This document shows, piece after piece, positions 18,960 to 27,689 of a DNA stretch of 64,000 bases. The translations under genes were made by a program, and so were the position numbers. The stretch is from Planctomycetota bacterium (GTDB taxonomy: Bacteria; Planctomycetota; UBA1135; UBA2386), in assembly GCA_020638655.1 (NCBI GenBank), contig JACKIC010000003.1, positions 1 through 64,000 of the forward strand. The letters are read 5' to 3'. Every line of letters starts with the position of its first letter. The first letter of the stretch is position 1. The notes beneath the pieces were generated by a model, which saw nothing but the letters and a program-made list of their open reading frames with translations, did no database searches and was not told where the DNA came from.

Positions 18960-21203
18960 ATGATCAACCCCTACGAGCCTGACTTCGCGAACACGCCCGT
19001 CTCCCCTCTGCGGGCGAAGTTCGGCTATGCACCCGCCGGGTCGGTGACGGCACCGGCGGTGTCCATCCTGACCCCGTTCTACAACGCCGGCGAACACTTC
19101 GCGGCCACGGCCCGGTCCGTGATGCAGCAGTCGCTGCAGAACTTCGAGTGGCTGATCGTCAACGATCGCTCCACCGACCCCGAGTCGCTGCGCGTGCTCG
19201 ACGAGTACCGCAACGCCGACCCGCGTATCCGCGTCATCGACTGCGAGGTCAATGGGGGGCCGAGCCGGGCGCGCAACATCGGCTACGCGGCGGCGCGCAC
19301 GCCGTACATCGTTCAGATCGACGCCGACGACCTGCTCGAGCCGACGGCCGCGGAGAAGTGGCTCTGGTTCCTCGAGACCCACCCGGAGGTCGCCTTCGTC
19401 AAGGGCTATTCGCTCGGCTTCGACGCGGAACAGTACCTGTGGACGCGCGGCTTCCACTGCGACGAACAGTTCCTGCAGGAGAACCCGGTCCAGCCCAACA
19501 GCCTGATCCGCAAGCAGGCCCACGCCGACGCGGGCGGCTACGACGAGAACAACCGCGAGGGTCTCGAGGATTGGGACTTCTGGCTGCGCATGGCGAGCGC
19601 GGGCCACTGGGGCACGACGGTCCCCGAATACCTCGATTGGTACCGTCGGCGCGCGACCCACAGCGACCGGTGGGACAACTGGGACAGCGGTTCGCGCCAG
19701 GAGGAGTTCAAGAAGCAGCTCGCGGTCCGCTTCGCCCCGCTCTACCGCGGCGCCTTCCCGAAGATTGCGCCCAGGTATCCGGGGCAATACGACGATGTCC
19801 CGAACGAGTTGCCGTTTGCGAATCCGCTGGCCAAGGAGAGGCCGCGGCTGCTGCTGATCGTGCCGTGGATGACCATGGGCGGGTCCGACAAGTTCGCGCT
19901 CGACCTCGTCCGGCAGCTCGGCGCCAGGGGCTGGGAGGTGACGATCGCCACGACGCGCGAGGGCGACAACAACTGGCTGCACGAGTTCGCGCGCTGCACG
20001 CCGGACGTGTTCGTGGTCCCCAACTACGTGCCCGCGACCGACTGCCCGCGCTTCCTTCGCTACCTGATCGAGTCGCGGCGGCCCGACGCCGTGCTGATGT
20101 CGCACAGCCTGCTGGGCTACCAGCTGTTGCCCTACCTGCGCTCGCACCATCCCGAGATGGCGTTCCTCGACTACTGCCACATCGAGGAGCACGCGTGGAA
20201 GAACGGCGGCTATCCCCGCTTCGGTGTCGGCTACCAGGAGCTGCTCGACCTCAACGTCGTGTCGAGCGAGCACCTGTTGCGATGGATGGTCGATCGCGGT
20301 GCCGACCCGGAACGCATCGAAGTCTGTTACACGGGCGTTGACACGCAGGTCTGGAAGCCAGACTCGGCGGCGCGACGGTCCTTCAGGGGGCGCTACGACA
20401 TCCCCGAGGACGCGGTCGTGATCCTCTTCGCCGGGCGCCTGCATCCGCAGAAGCAGCCGATGGTGCTCGCCAGGACGCTCGTCGCCCTCGCGCAGCGCGG
20501 CCTGTCGTTTCACGCCGTGATCGCCGGCGACGGGGAGTACCGGGACCAGATCGCTGCCGAGATCGCGCGCGCGCCGGACGCCTGGCGCATCCGCATGATC
20601 GGTGCGATCTCCACCGACGCCATGAAGGATGCGATGGCCGCCGCGGACATCTTCTTCCTGCCATCGCTGTGGGAGGGGATCGCGCTGAGCCTCTACGAGG
20701 CCTTGTCTTGCGGTGTGGCCTTCGTGGGCGCGGCGGTCGGCGGGCAGCGGGAGCTGGTCGCCGAGGGCACGGGCTTCCTGATCGAGCGCAGCGACGAGGA
20801 GACCGAGATCCGTCGATACACGGAGCTGCTCGGGCAGCTGATCTCGGATCCCGAACTGCGGCGCCGGATGGCGAGCGCGGCCCGCGAGCACGCCCGGTCG
20901 TTCAGCCTCGATGCCATGGCCGACAAGATGATCGCTTGCGTGGATCGGGCCCGCGAGCTGGCCGCGCAGTCTCCCCGGCCGCGCGTCGGCAAGGGGCTCG
21001 GTCTGGAGACGGCGGTCCAGGCGATCGAGCACCGCAGGACGGAAGCCCTGGCCGACAGCCTGTGGCACCAACGCAGCGTTGTAGCCGGTCGACCGGAGAG
21101 TGCGGGGTCGCCGCCGCTCAACGGTCGACGACCGTCCTTCGGCAAGAGGGTCGTCAGCCGCTTGAAGAGGATGGTCGCGAAGCGCCTGAGGAAGGGTACG
21201 TGA
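18960..21203 (+). CDS. Double glycosyltransferase: GT2 domain fused to GT4 domain
   Basis: The product is 747 residues. Residues about 34-270 are a GT-A family 2 domain: VSILTPFYNAGEHF, NDRSTD, the DXD-like IDADDLLEP and EDWDFWLR as the catalytic-base segment. Residues about 295-660 are a GT-B family 4 domain: LLIVPWMTMGGSDKFALDL (acceptor domain start), ILFAGRLHPQKQP (donor domain) and SLWEGIALSLYEALSCG with the E-x7-E donor-binding pair. The tail is basic. One polypeptide can therefore add two sugars in sequence, in the cytoplasm. The gene heads a run of five genes with overlaps or very short gaps; its stop overlaps the next start in GTGA. Confidence 0.92.
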   Translation: MINPYEPDFANTPVSPLRAKFGYAPAGSVTAPAVSILTPFYNAGEHFAATARSVMQQSLQNFEWLIVNDRSTDPESLRVLDEYRNADPRIRVIDCEVNGGPSRARNIGYAAARTPYIVQIDADDLLEPTAAEKWLWFLETHPEVAFVKGYSLGFDAEQYLWTRGFHCDEQFLQENPVQPNSLIRKQAHADAGGYDENNREGLEDWDFWLRMASAGHWGTTVPEYLDWYRRRATHSDRWDNWDSGSRQEEFKKQLAVRFAPLYRGAFPKIAPRYPGQYDDVPNELPFANPLAKERPRLLLIVPWMTMGGSDKFALDLVRQLGARGWEVTIATTREGDNNWLHEFARCTPDVFVVPNYVPATDCPRFLRYLIESRRPDAVLMSHSLLGYQLLPYLRSHHPEMAFLDYCHIEEHAWKNGGYPRFGVGYQELLDLNVVSSEHLLRWMVDRGADPERIEVCYTGVDTQVWKPDSAARRSFRGRYDIPEDAVVILFAGRLHPQKQPMVLARTLVALAQRGLSFHAVIAGDGEYRDQIAAEIARAPDAWRIRMIGAISTDAMKDAMAAADIFFLPSLWEGIALSLYEALSCGVAFVGAAVGGQRELVAEGTGFLIERSDEETEIRRYTELLGQLISDPELRRRMASAAREHARSFSLDAMADKMIACVDRARELAAQSPRPRVGKGLGLETAVQAIEHRRTEALADSLWHQRSVVAGRPESAGSPPLNGRRPSFGKRVVSRLKRMVAKRLRKGT

Positions 21204-23020
21204 CCGCGATCGGTAACGACGACAGCATCGCAGCGCACGGCGAGGGGGTCCGGCCTCCTCGGGTCTCGGTGATCATCCCTGCATACAACCACGAACTGTA
21301 CGTGGGGGAGGCCATCGAGTCGGTCCTGAACCAGTCCTGGACCGACCTCGAACTCATCATCATCGACGATGGCTCGAGCGACGCAACGGATGCGCGGATC
21401 CGCGTCTACGACGACCCGCGCATCCACTACACGACGCAGGTCAATATCGGCGCCGCCCCGACGATCAATCTTGGCATCGCTCGTGCTCGCGGCGAATTCA
21501 TCAACATCCTCAACTCCGACGACGTCTACGCGCCCGATCGCATCGAGAAGCTCGTCGCGGCGTTCGACCGGGACGAGGCGCTGGACGCACAGGTCACGCA
21601 CCTGGAGTTCATCGACGGTGACGGCCGGCGCATCGGCATCCGGGAGTGCCCCGGCCACGTGTGGAGGGAGAAGGCGGCGGTCCCGTCCTTCGCAGATGCG
21701 GACGAGCTCGTCCTGCATCTGCTCGCCGGCAACTTCGCCTGCACGACCTCGAACATCGCGTGTCGGAGGCGCGTGTTCGACGCGATCGGGGCCTTCGTCG
21801 ACCTGCGCTATCTGCACGACTACGAGTTCCTTCTGCGGCTGTGCTATCGGCGCAAGGTCCGCGTCCTGCCCGAGGTCCTCGTCAAGTACCGCATTCACCC
21901 GCAGAACACGATCAAGGAGAACGAGGGGCAGACCGACTTCGAGTTCGGCACGGTGTTGGCGACCTTCCTGCTCGAGAACGACCTGACGCGGTTCTGTCCA
22001 GGCGAGGATCCCGAACTGACCGCGTTGAAGTTCTTCAACACCCTCACGACCCGCAGCGCCGCGCGGCTGCTGATCACGAGCCTCGTGCTGGGGCATCACC
22101 GCGTGCTCGACAGCGATGCCCTGCACGCCCTGGCGGAGACCAAGCAGGGGGAGCTGCGCGCCGCCTGCGTCGCCTATTCGAGTGGCTACGTGGACACCTG
22201 GGCCTCGGCCCAGGAGGGGTGGCAGGCCTGGCGCAAGGCCAACGCGCGCGTCGAGGAGCTCGAGGCCGAACTCGCGGATCGGGTTGCCGCAGGCGACGCG
22301 AAGGTGATGGAACTCCTCGAGGAGAACAAGCGGGTGTTCGGTGAGTCGCAGGAGGTGCGGGCGAAGAGCGATCGGGTCCTCCAGGAGATGCAGGAGCTGC
22401 GGACCGAGAACGAGCGGGTCTTTCGTGAGTCGCAGGAGCTGCGGACCGAGAGCGAGCGGGTCTTCCGTGAATCGCAGGAGCTGCGGTCCGAGAACGAGCG
22501 GGTCTTCCGTGAGTCGCAAGAGCTGCGGGCCGAGAACGAGCGGGTCTTCCGTGAGTCGCAAGAGCTGCGGGCCGAGAACGAACGGGTCTTCCGTGAGTCG
22601 CAGGAGCTGCGGGCCGAGAACGAACGGGTCTTCCGTGAGTCGCAGGAGCTGAAGGTCGAGAACGAGCGGGTCTTCCGCGAATCGCAGGAGCTGAAGGTCG
22701 AGAACGAGCGGGTCTTCCGCGAATCGCAGGAGTTGCGTGCCGAGAACGAGCGGGTCACGAGCGAGTCTCAAGCGCTCCGGGCCGAGAACGAACGAGTCGT
22801 GAGCGAGTCGCAGTCGCTGGCAAGCGAGCACGAGTCTCGCCTCGAAGCCGCGAGGGCCGAAGTGCGTGCGCTCAGCGACGAGCTGGCTGCAGCAAGGGAC
22901 GAGCTGGCCGCGGTGCGCGGTGAGCTGCAGCGCATCTGGGCGTCGTATTCGTGGCGGATCGCCCGGGCCCTCACGTGGCCTCTGCGCCTATTGTCGGCCC
23001 GGTCCGACGGGTCGGCCTGA
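21200..23020 (+). CDS. Family 2 glycosyltransferase with a long 14-residue-repeat coiled coil
   Basis: The product is 606 residues. Residues about 20-260 are a GT2 domain: VSVIIPAYNHELYVGEAIES, IIIDDGSSD, the DXD-like LNSDDVYAP and HDYEFLLRLCYRRK. A helical linker leads to a coiled coil of about 200 residues. Within it, residues 379-546 are twelve tandem 14-residue units (type VFRESQELRAENER), two heptads each, coded by a 42-bp repeat. The C-terminus WASYSWRIARALTWPLRLL is an amphipathic Trp/Arg segment often found at the end of polysaccharide glycosyltransferases and likely touches the membrane. The GTG start overlaps the previous stop. The coil may act as a spacer or oligomerisation rod; the chain-length ruler of E. 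coli WbdD is a known parallel, but such a role here is inference. Confidence 0.92.
   Translation: MTAIGNDDSIAAHGEGVRPPRVSVIIPAYNHELYVGEAIESVLNQSWTDLELIIIDDGSSDATDARIRVYDDPRIHYTTQVNIGAAPTINLGIARARGEFINILNSDDVYAPDRIEKLVAAFDRDEALDAQVTHLEFIDGDGRRIGIRECPGHVWREKAAVPSFADADELVLHLLAGNFACTTSNIACRRRVFDAIGAFVDLRYLHDYEFLLRLCYRRKVRVLPEVLVKYRIHPQNTIKENEGQTDFEFGTVLATFLLENDLTRFCPGEDPELTALKFFNTLTTRSAARLLITSLVLGHHRVLDSDALHALAETKQGELRAACVAYSSGYVDTWASAQEGWQAWRKANARVEELEAELADRVAAGDAKVMELLEENKRVFGESQEVRAKSDRVLQEMQELRTENERVFRESQELRTESERVFRESQELRSENERVFRESQELRAENERVFRESQELRAENERVFRESQELRAENERVFRESQELKVENERVFRESQELKVENERVFRESQELRAENERVTSESQALRAENERVVSESQSLASEHESRLEAARAEVRALSDELAAARDELAAVRGELQRIWASYSWRIARALTWPLRLLSARSDGSA
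22334..22837 (+). repeat. 42-bp tandem repeat, 12 units, inside the coiled-coil glycosyltransferase
   Basis: Each 42-base unit encodes one 14-residue repeat. The central units (about 22418-22753) are nearly identical at DNA level, while the first two and last two have diverged. The unit is a multiple of three, so copy-number change by slippage keeps the frame and alters coiled-coil length in steps of about 2 nm. Confidence 0.93.
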
Positions 23021-23021
23021 C

Positions 23022-25190
23022 GTGGTCGTGGACCTCAGCGTCTTGATCAGCGTGCGGGGGTCGCTGCGCGGCTCCCATCCGGCACTCCGCTCCGTCTTCC
23101 GATCGATCGAGGACGCGCGGCAGCGCGGCGCGCGAACGACCGAACTCCTGCTCCTGATCTCGTCGGGACGTCCCGCTGCCGAGATCGCTGCCGAGACCGA
23201 ATACCTGCGTGAGCACTTCGGAGATGGGGCACGGCTCTTCGTCTGCAGCGCCACCGACCGCGGTCAGCAGTGGCGCGAGGGCGCGCAGGCGGCGTCCGGG
23301 CGACTCGTGTGCCTGTTGGACAGCCGCGACTACGTCGGCACGACGTGGTTCGAGGCGGCCTGGTGCTGCGCGGAACGGGCCGGCGCCGCGGCTGTGCTGC
23401 ATCCCGCCTTCGTGCTCGAGTTCGGCGACCTACAGCGGTTGCGTCGGCACCGGTCCTCGACGGATCCGGAGTTTCGATGGGACGACCTGCTGGTCGGGCC
23501 TGCGTGGCATTCGCTGCTGGTGGCGCCGCGCGAGGTCCTGCTGCGTCACCCCTTCGGGCCAACCGATTCGCGTGACGGCTTCGGGGCCGGGGACTGGGAC
23601 TTCGCCTGCGCGACCCTCGCTGCCGGGGTTCAGCATCTCGTGGTGCCCGACACGGTGTGTTTCGTGCGGCGCACGCATCAGGTCGATGGCGAGCCCAGAG
23701 GCGGCGAGCGGATCGCGCGACCGTCGCCGCTGTTCGACGTCGAACCCGAGCAGGCGCGAGCCGCGCCGAGGTCGCCCGCGCGCAAGGGTAGGCTGGTGGG
23801 CCGGCTCTTCGGGTGGCTCTACCGCTGCGTGAAGTCGGTCGCGCTGCGCCATCCGCGCTGGAATCGCCTCGGCGTGCAGATCGCGGACGCGTTCCGCGAC
23901 TTCTTCGGCGCCGGCGCCAAGGCCCAGGGTGTCTTGCCGGCCTGGCTCGTCGACGACTGGCGCCGCATCCACGAGGTCGAGCCCGAGCTGTTCCCGGGGG
24001 AGGCCGACCTGCGTGCGCTGCATCTCGAGGAGGCCACGCCGTCGAACATCGCCCCGATCTACCGCGCCCTGAGGGGGAAGATCGGTCCGGGTGTGAGCCA
24101 CGTGCTGCTCGTGCCGTGGATCCGCCAGGGCGGCGCGGACCTCACCGCCCTCAACTACGTGCGGGCGCTCGCCGAACTGGGCACGCCGGGTCGTATCGTC
24201 CTGGTCTGCACCGAGGACTCCGCTTCGGTTTGGCGGGACCGCGTCCCGCCGCAGGTGCAGCTCGTCGAGCGACCGACCCAAGGGCTCTCGCCGGCCGAGT
24301 CCGAGATGCTGCTGGCGCGGCTCCTGCTCCAGATGCACCCGCGCGTGATCCACAACGTCAACTCGCGGCTCGCCTGGCAGGTGTTCACGCGGTTCGGGGC
24401 CGCGCTCAGGCAGGAGTCGCTGCTCTTCGGCTCGACCTTCTGCACGGACATCGAGGAATCCGGTCGAGCCGTCGGCTACCCGGTGACCCACCTGCGCCAC
24501 AGCTTCCAGCATCTGAGCGCTGCCTTCACCGATTGCGCAGCTCACGCCGAGGAGTTCGTACAGCGCTTCGCGTTCGATCGGGCCAGGTTGCTCGTGCACT
24601 ACCAGCCGGTGCCGCACGGGCTCGATCACCAGCCACCGACGTCGCGTCCCGCGGCCGGGGCGGGCCCGCTGCAGGTGCTCTGGGCGGGTCGGATCGACCG
24701 ACAGAAGCGCCCCGACATCCTCGCGGCGATCGCGCGAGCTTGCGGCGACGTCGCCGTGCAGTTCCACGTCTATGGCAGCGCGGTCCTCGACTCCGGTCAC
24801 CATGCGCAGTTGTCCGACATCCCCAACCTGACCGTGCACGGCAGCTACGACGGTTTCGCTTCGTTGCCGCTCGAGCGGTTCGACCTCTACCTGTACACGT
24901 CGGAGTGGGATGGGCTGCCCAACGTGATGATGGAGTCAGCCGCCGTGGGCCTGCCGATCCTCGCGCCCGCGGTCGGCGGGATCCCGGAGATCGTGCGCGA
25001 CGGGGAGACGGGTTTCCTGGTCCCGTCGTTCGACGACGTCGCGGCCTACGCGAGTCGGATCGCGTCGATCGCGCGGGACCGCGGCCAACTCGTGGCGATC
25101 GCGGCGCGCGCGCGCGAGCTCGTCGTGGAGCGTCACTCGTGGCCCGCCTTCCTGCGCCGCGTGCGTGATGTCCCGGGCTACCTCCAATAG
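23022..25190 (+). CDS. Double glycosyltransferase-like protein: degenerate GT2 plus GT4
   Basis: The product is 722 residues. The N-terminal 240 residues have the order of a GT2 domain (LSVLISVRGSLRGSHPALRS, CLLDSRDYVGTTW, GAGDWDFACATLAAG), but the canonical DDGS and DXD motifs are missing or altered, so it may bind without catalysing. Residues about 360-720 are a GT4 domain: LLVPWIRQGGADLTALNYV, VLWAGRIDRQKRPDIL and SEWDGLPNVMMESAAVGLP. In the last motif the first Glu of E-x7-E is Asp (D-x7-E). The architecture repeats that of the gene at 18960. The GTG at 23022 starts one base after the previous stop; a second in-frame GTG lies two codons later. Confidence 0.88.
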   Translation: MVVDLSVLISVRGSLRGSHPALRSVFRSIEDARQRGARTTELLLLISSGRPAAEIAAETEYLREHFGDGARLFVCSATDRGQQWREGAQAASGRLVCLLDSRDYVGTTWFEAAWCCAERAGAAAVLHPAFVLEFGDLQRLRRHRSSTDPEFRWDDLLVGPAWHSLLVAPREVLLRHPFGPTDSRDGFGAGDWDFACATLAAGVQHLVVPDTVCFVRRTHQVDGEPRGGERIARPSPLFDVEPEQARAAPRSPARKGRLVGRLFGWLYRCVKSVALRHPRWNRLGVQIADAFRDFFGAGAKAQGVLPAWLVDDWRRIHEVEPELFPGEADLRALHLEEATPSNIAPIYRALRGKIGPGVSHVLLVPWIRQGGADLTALNYVRALAELGTPGRIVLVCTEDSASVWRDRVPPQVQLVERPTQGLSPAESEMLLARLLLQMHPRVIHNVNSRLAWQVFTRFGAALRQESLLFGSTFCTDIEESGRAVGYPVTHLRHSFQHLSAAFTDCAAHAEEFVQRFAFDRARLLVHYQPVPHGLDHQPPTSRPAAGAGPLQVLWAGRIDRQKRPDILAAIARACGDVAVQFHVYGSAVLDSGHHAQLSDIPNLTVHGSYDGFASLPLERFDLYLYTSEWDGLPNVMMESAAVGLPILAPAVGGIPEIVRDGETGFLVPSFDDVAAYASRIASIARDRGQLVAIAARARELVVERHSWPAFLRRVRDVPGYLQ

Positions 25191-25193
25191 GAT
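25188..25193 (+). promoter_or_regulatory. TAGGAT overlapping a stop codon inside the glycosyltransferase operon
   Basis: The stop codon TAG of the previous gene is the first half of TAGGAT, which ends 15 bases before the ATG at 25209. It could be an internal promoter for the last two genes, but the longer gap makes this weaker than the other sites. Confidence 0.25.
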
Positions 25194-25208
25194 TCTGCGA
25201 CGACCCCG

Positions 25209-25427
25209 ATGAGTATGCCATCGCCAGATCCCCGCCTGCCGGAGTCCGACGACGCGCGGCGCCTCCGGGAACTCACCGAGCAGATGTTCGGGTTCCTCGA
25301 CCAGCTCGCCGAGTGCCGCTCCTGGAACGAGCACCTGCGCCAGCAGCTCGACGCGGCGAGGGCCGAACTCGAGGTCATGCGTTCCAGCCAGGCGGGAGCG
25401 CCGGACGGCAAGCCCGAAGATCGATGA
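25209..25427 (+). CDS. 72-residue coiled-coil protein within the glycosyltransferase operon
   Basis: A small hydrophilic protein. Residues about 15-60 (ARRLRELTEQMFGFLDQLAE, then ECRSWNEHLRQQLDAARAEL) form a strong amphipathic helix. There is no enzyme motif and no membrane segment. Its stop overlaps the ATG of the next glycosyltransferase (ATGA), so it is probably translated together with it and may bind that enzyme or the large coiled-coil glycosyltransferase two genes upstream. It resembles the coiled-coil tails often fused to glycosyltransferases, so it could be a split-off domain. Function is not known. Confidence 0.7.
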   Translation: MSMPSPDPRLPESDDARRLRELTEQMFGFLDQLAECRSWNEHLRQQLDAARAELEVMRSSQAGAPDGKPEDR

Positions 25428-26764
25428 GGCTGCTCTACGTCGTCCACCAGTTCTTGCCGCACCACGTCACCGGGACCGAGCAGTACGTGCGCTCGATGGC
25501 CCGTGCCATGCAGGCGCTCGGACACCAGGTGACGGTGTTGTCCTACGAGCCCGTGCTGCCGCGCGTGGCTGCGGGCCGGACGTACGTGGAGCAGGACGAG
25601 GTCGTGGACGGGATCGAGGTCCGTCGCGTCGGTCTGCACCTCGACCTCTCGCCGAACATCACGCTCGCCGACTACCACAACCCGATGGGTTCGCGGTTCG
25701 TGCGCAGACTGCTGGACACACGCTCGTTCGACGTCGCCCACGTGTTCCATCTGCGCTTCCTCGGCGTCGAGGTCCTGAACGAACTTCGCCTCGCGGGGCT
25801 GCCCGTCGCGGTCAACCTGATGGACTTCTGGTATCTGTGCCCGAACTTCATCCTGCTGCGCTCGGACGGCGCCCTGTGCGATGGGCCGCCGCAGAACGGG
25901 CTGGGCTGCATCAGCTGCGAGAACCCACAGCTCGCCGGCGAACTCGCGTGGCTCGGGCTCGATGGTGAGATCGCTCGGTTGAGTCCAAACCTGCCGCGGC
26001 CCGTCGACCAAAGGACGACCGTCACGAGCCGCGCCCGCGCCTATGTGGGGCGCAAGGACCACTTGCTCGCCGCGCTGGCTGGTGCGGACGCCGTCGTTGC
26101 GCCGTCGAAGTTCCTCCGCCGGATGTTCGAGGCGAACGGTTTCCCTGCCGGCATCATTCGTCACGTGCCGTACGGCATCGATCCGGACCGCTTCGGCTGC
26201 GACCACGGCTCGCGTCAGGCGGCGCCCGGGTCGCCGTTGCGCATCGGCTACGTCGGCTCCATCACACCCCACAAGGGGCTTCACGTGTTGATCCCCGCCG
26301 TGCGGGCGTTGGGCCGAGACGGCTGGCAGTTGCACGTGCACGGCATGCTCGACACGCATCCCTCCTACACGGCACGACTGCAGGAGCTCGCCGCCGGTGA
26401 TCCGCGGATCACGTTCCACGGCGCCTTCGCGCCGACCGAGCTCGGCAGGGTGCTGGCGGGCCTCGACCTCGTCGTCGTGCCGTCGCTGTGGTACGAGAAC
26501 ACCCCGTTCAGTGTCCTCGAGGCGCGCGCGATGGGAGTGCCGGTCGTCGCCTCGGACCTCGGGGGGATCTCCGAGGTGATCGTGCCAGGGCAGGATGGAT
26601 TCCTCTTCCGGGCCGGTGACCAAGACGCGCTGGCCGGGGTGCTGGGCGGCATCCTCGACGATCCCGAGCAGCTACGGGCGATGACGTGTGGCGGCGGACG
26701 CACGCTCGCGGACAACGCTGCCGAGTTCGTCGCTCTCTACGCCGAGCTCCTGTCGTCCTGGTGA
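25424..26764 (+). CDS. Family 4 glycosyltransferase
   Basis: The product is 446 residues with a full GT-B fold. The N-terminal acceptor domain begins LLYVVHQFLPHHVTGTEQYV and has a Cys-containing insert (FWYLCPNFILL, CDGPP, LGCISCENP), a pattern seen in several EPS family 4 transferases. The donor domain has IGYVGSITPHKGLHVLIPAV and the E-x7-E pair in SLWYENTPFSVLEARAMGVP, followed by SDLGGISEVI. It works in the cytoplasm with a nucleotide sugar. It is the last gene of the operon; its ATG overlaps the stop of the small coiled-coil gene. A short DNA duplication covers its stop codon. Confidence 0.92.
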   Translation: MRLLYVVHQFLPHHVTGTEQYVRSMARAMQALGHQVTVLSYEPVLPRVAAGRTYVEQDEVVDGIEVRRVGLHLDLSPNITLADYHNPMGSRFVRRLLDTRSFDVAHVFHLRFLGVEVLNELRLAGLPVAVNLMDFWYLCPNFILLRSDGALCDGPPQNGLGCISCENPQLAGELAWLGLDGEIARLSPNLPRPVDQRTTVTSRARAYVGRKDHLLAALAGADAVVAPSKFLRRMFEANGFPAGIIRHVPYGIDPDRFGCDHGSRQAAPGSPLRIGYVGSITPHKGLHVLIPAVRALGRDGWQLHVHGMLDTHPSYTARLQELAAGDPRITFHGAFAPTELGRVLAGLDLVVVPSLWYENTPFSVLEARAMGVPVVASDLGGISEVIVPGQDGFLFRAGDQDALAGVLGGILDDPEQLRAMTCGGGRTLADNAAEFVALYAELLSSW

Positions 26765-26782
26765 GCCTGTCGTCCTGGTGAG
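26750..26782 (+). repeat. Tandem duplication of 16-17 bases over a stop codon
   Basis: CTGTCGTCCTGGTGAG occurs at 26750-26765 and again at 26767-26782. The first copy contains the TGA stop of the GT4 gene. The second is out of frame and non-coding. It looks like a recent replication-slippage event. Confidence 0.8.
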
Positions 26783-26794
26783 GTTGTTTCGCGC

Positions 26795-27616
26795 CTACCG
26801 TTCGAGCGCCGTGATCACGTACTCCTCGTACTTCGTGCCCGCGAAGAAGCTCTTGAGTTCCTCGGCGTTCTCGATGACTTCGCGCGGCGGTGGGGTCACC
26901 TTGCGCAGCGGGGCTGGGCCGAAGGGCTTGGCTTGCACTCCCAGCAGGTTGGCGATCGCCTCACCGTAGGTGTTGGAGATGAACTCGCCGTCCATCATCT
27001 CCTCGTACTGGATCTCGACCGCGCGGTCGTGGCCCTCGAGAAATCGGCGGAAGCGAGCGGTGTTCCGCAGACTCCTCTCCATCTCTGCCTGCATCCACCC
27101 GCAGTCGATGCGGACCGTCGTGTGGGGTGGCTCGGAGGCGCTGTCGTGGATGTGGACATGGTAGGCATTGCGCTGCTCCGCGTAGCGCATCGACAGGGCT
27201 TGCTCGAAGACGTTGCGGCGCCAGAGGTGGAGGATGGCGTAGCCTCGCTCGATCATCAGGCCGAGCAGGTTGGGGCGCTCTTCTTCGTTGTGCCAGTACG
27301 TGTTGAGGTGATGCCAGGAGTTGTACTTCACGTCAAGCAATGGGACCTGGGTGTCCGCAAGCGCGTAGATGCGCTTCATGTACTCGTCGAACAGTGTGCG
27401 CCGGTACTGCTCATCCGGGAGGTACTTCACCTCGGCGTCGCATTCGAAGCGCTGCAGGAAGTTGAAGTAGTTGTAGTCGCGGTCGCGTTCAGCGTCGTGG
27501 AACACCTCGCCGAAGGACTGGATCTCCGGCGACGTGCCCAGGGACCAGACGAAGACGGTGGTTCCGCTGCGTTGCTGACCGACGACGACGGCGCACGTGC
27601 GGCTTTCGGGAGACAT
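26795..27616 (-). CDS. PAPS-dependent sulfotransferase family protein
   Basis: The product is 273 residues. The 5'-phosphosulfate-binding loop VVVGQQRSGTTVFVWSLG is at residues 10-27, as in bacterial carbohydrate sulfotransferases. The middle has LHLWRRNVFEQALSMRYAEQ, matching the 3'-phosphate-binding RxNxxxxxxS region, and a late IQYEEMM segment. It transfers sulfate from PAPS to a hydroxyl, most likely on a sugar of the polymer made by the adjacent glycosyltransferases. The ATG at 27616 places the P-loop at the usual distance from the N-terminus. An ATG at 27727 would add 37 residues rich in Arg and would overlap a perfect inverted repeat. The gene converges on the glycosyltransferase operon. 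Confidence 0.85.
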   Translation of the reverse strand: MSPESRTCAVVVGQQRSGTTVFVWSLGTSPEIQSFGEVFHDAERDRDYNYFNFLQRFECDAEVKYLPDEQYRRTLFDEYMKRIYALADTQVPLLDVKYNSWHHLNTYWHNEEERPNLLGLMIERGYAILHLWRRNVFEQALSMRYAEQRNAYHVHIHDSASEPPHTTVRIDCGWMQAEMERSLRNTARFRRFLEGHDRAVEIQYEEMMDGEFISNTYGEAIANLLGVQAKPFGPAPLRKVTPPPREVIENAEELKSFFAGTKYEEYVITALER

Positions 27617-27689
27617 CCCGCGACTTCTAGCTGAGTCGCGACGTCGACGCCAACTCATTATTCGGCGAGCTCCGCTACTCCAGATGCTC

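Noticed and set aside
18794..18982. 62-residue plus-strand frame before the glycosyltransferase operon
   Set aside because: It is Arg/Cys-rich with no start signal and runs into the next gene out of frame; codon pattern does not fit a gene.
22334..22837. CRISPR array
   Set aside because: The 42-bp units are contiguous with no spacers and encode a coiled coil in frame.
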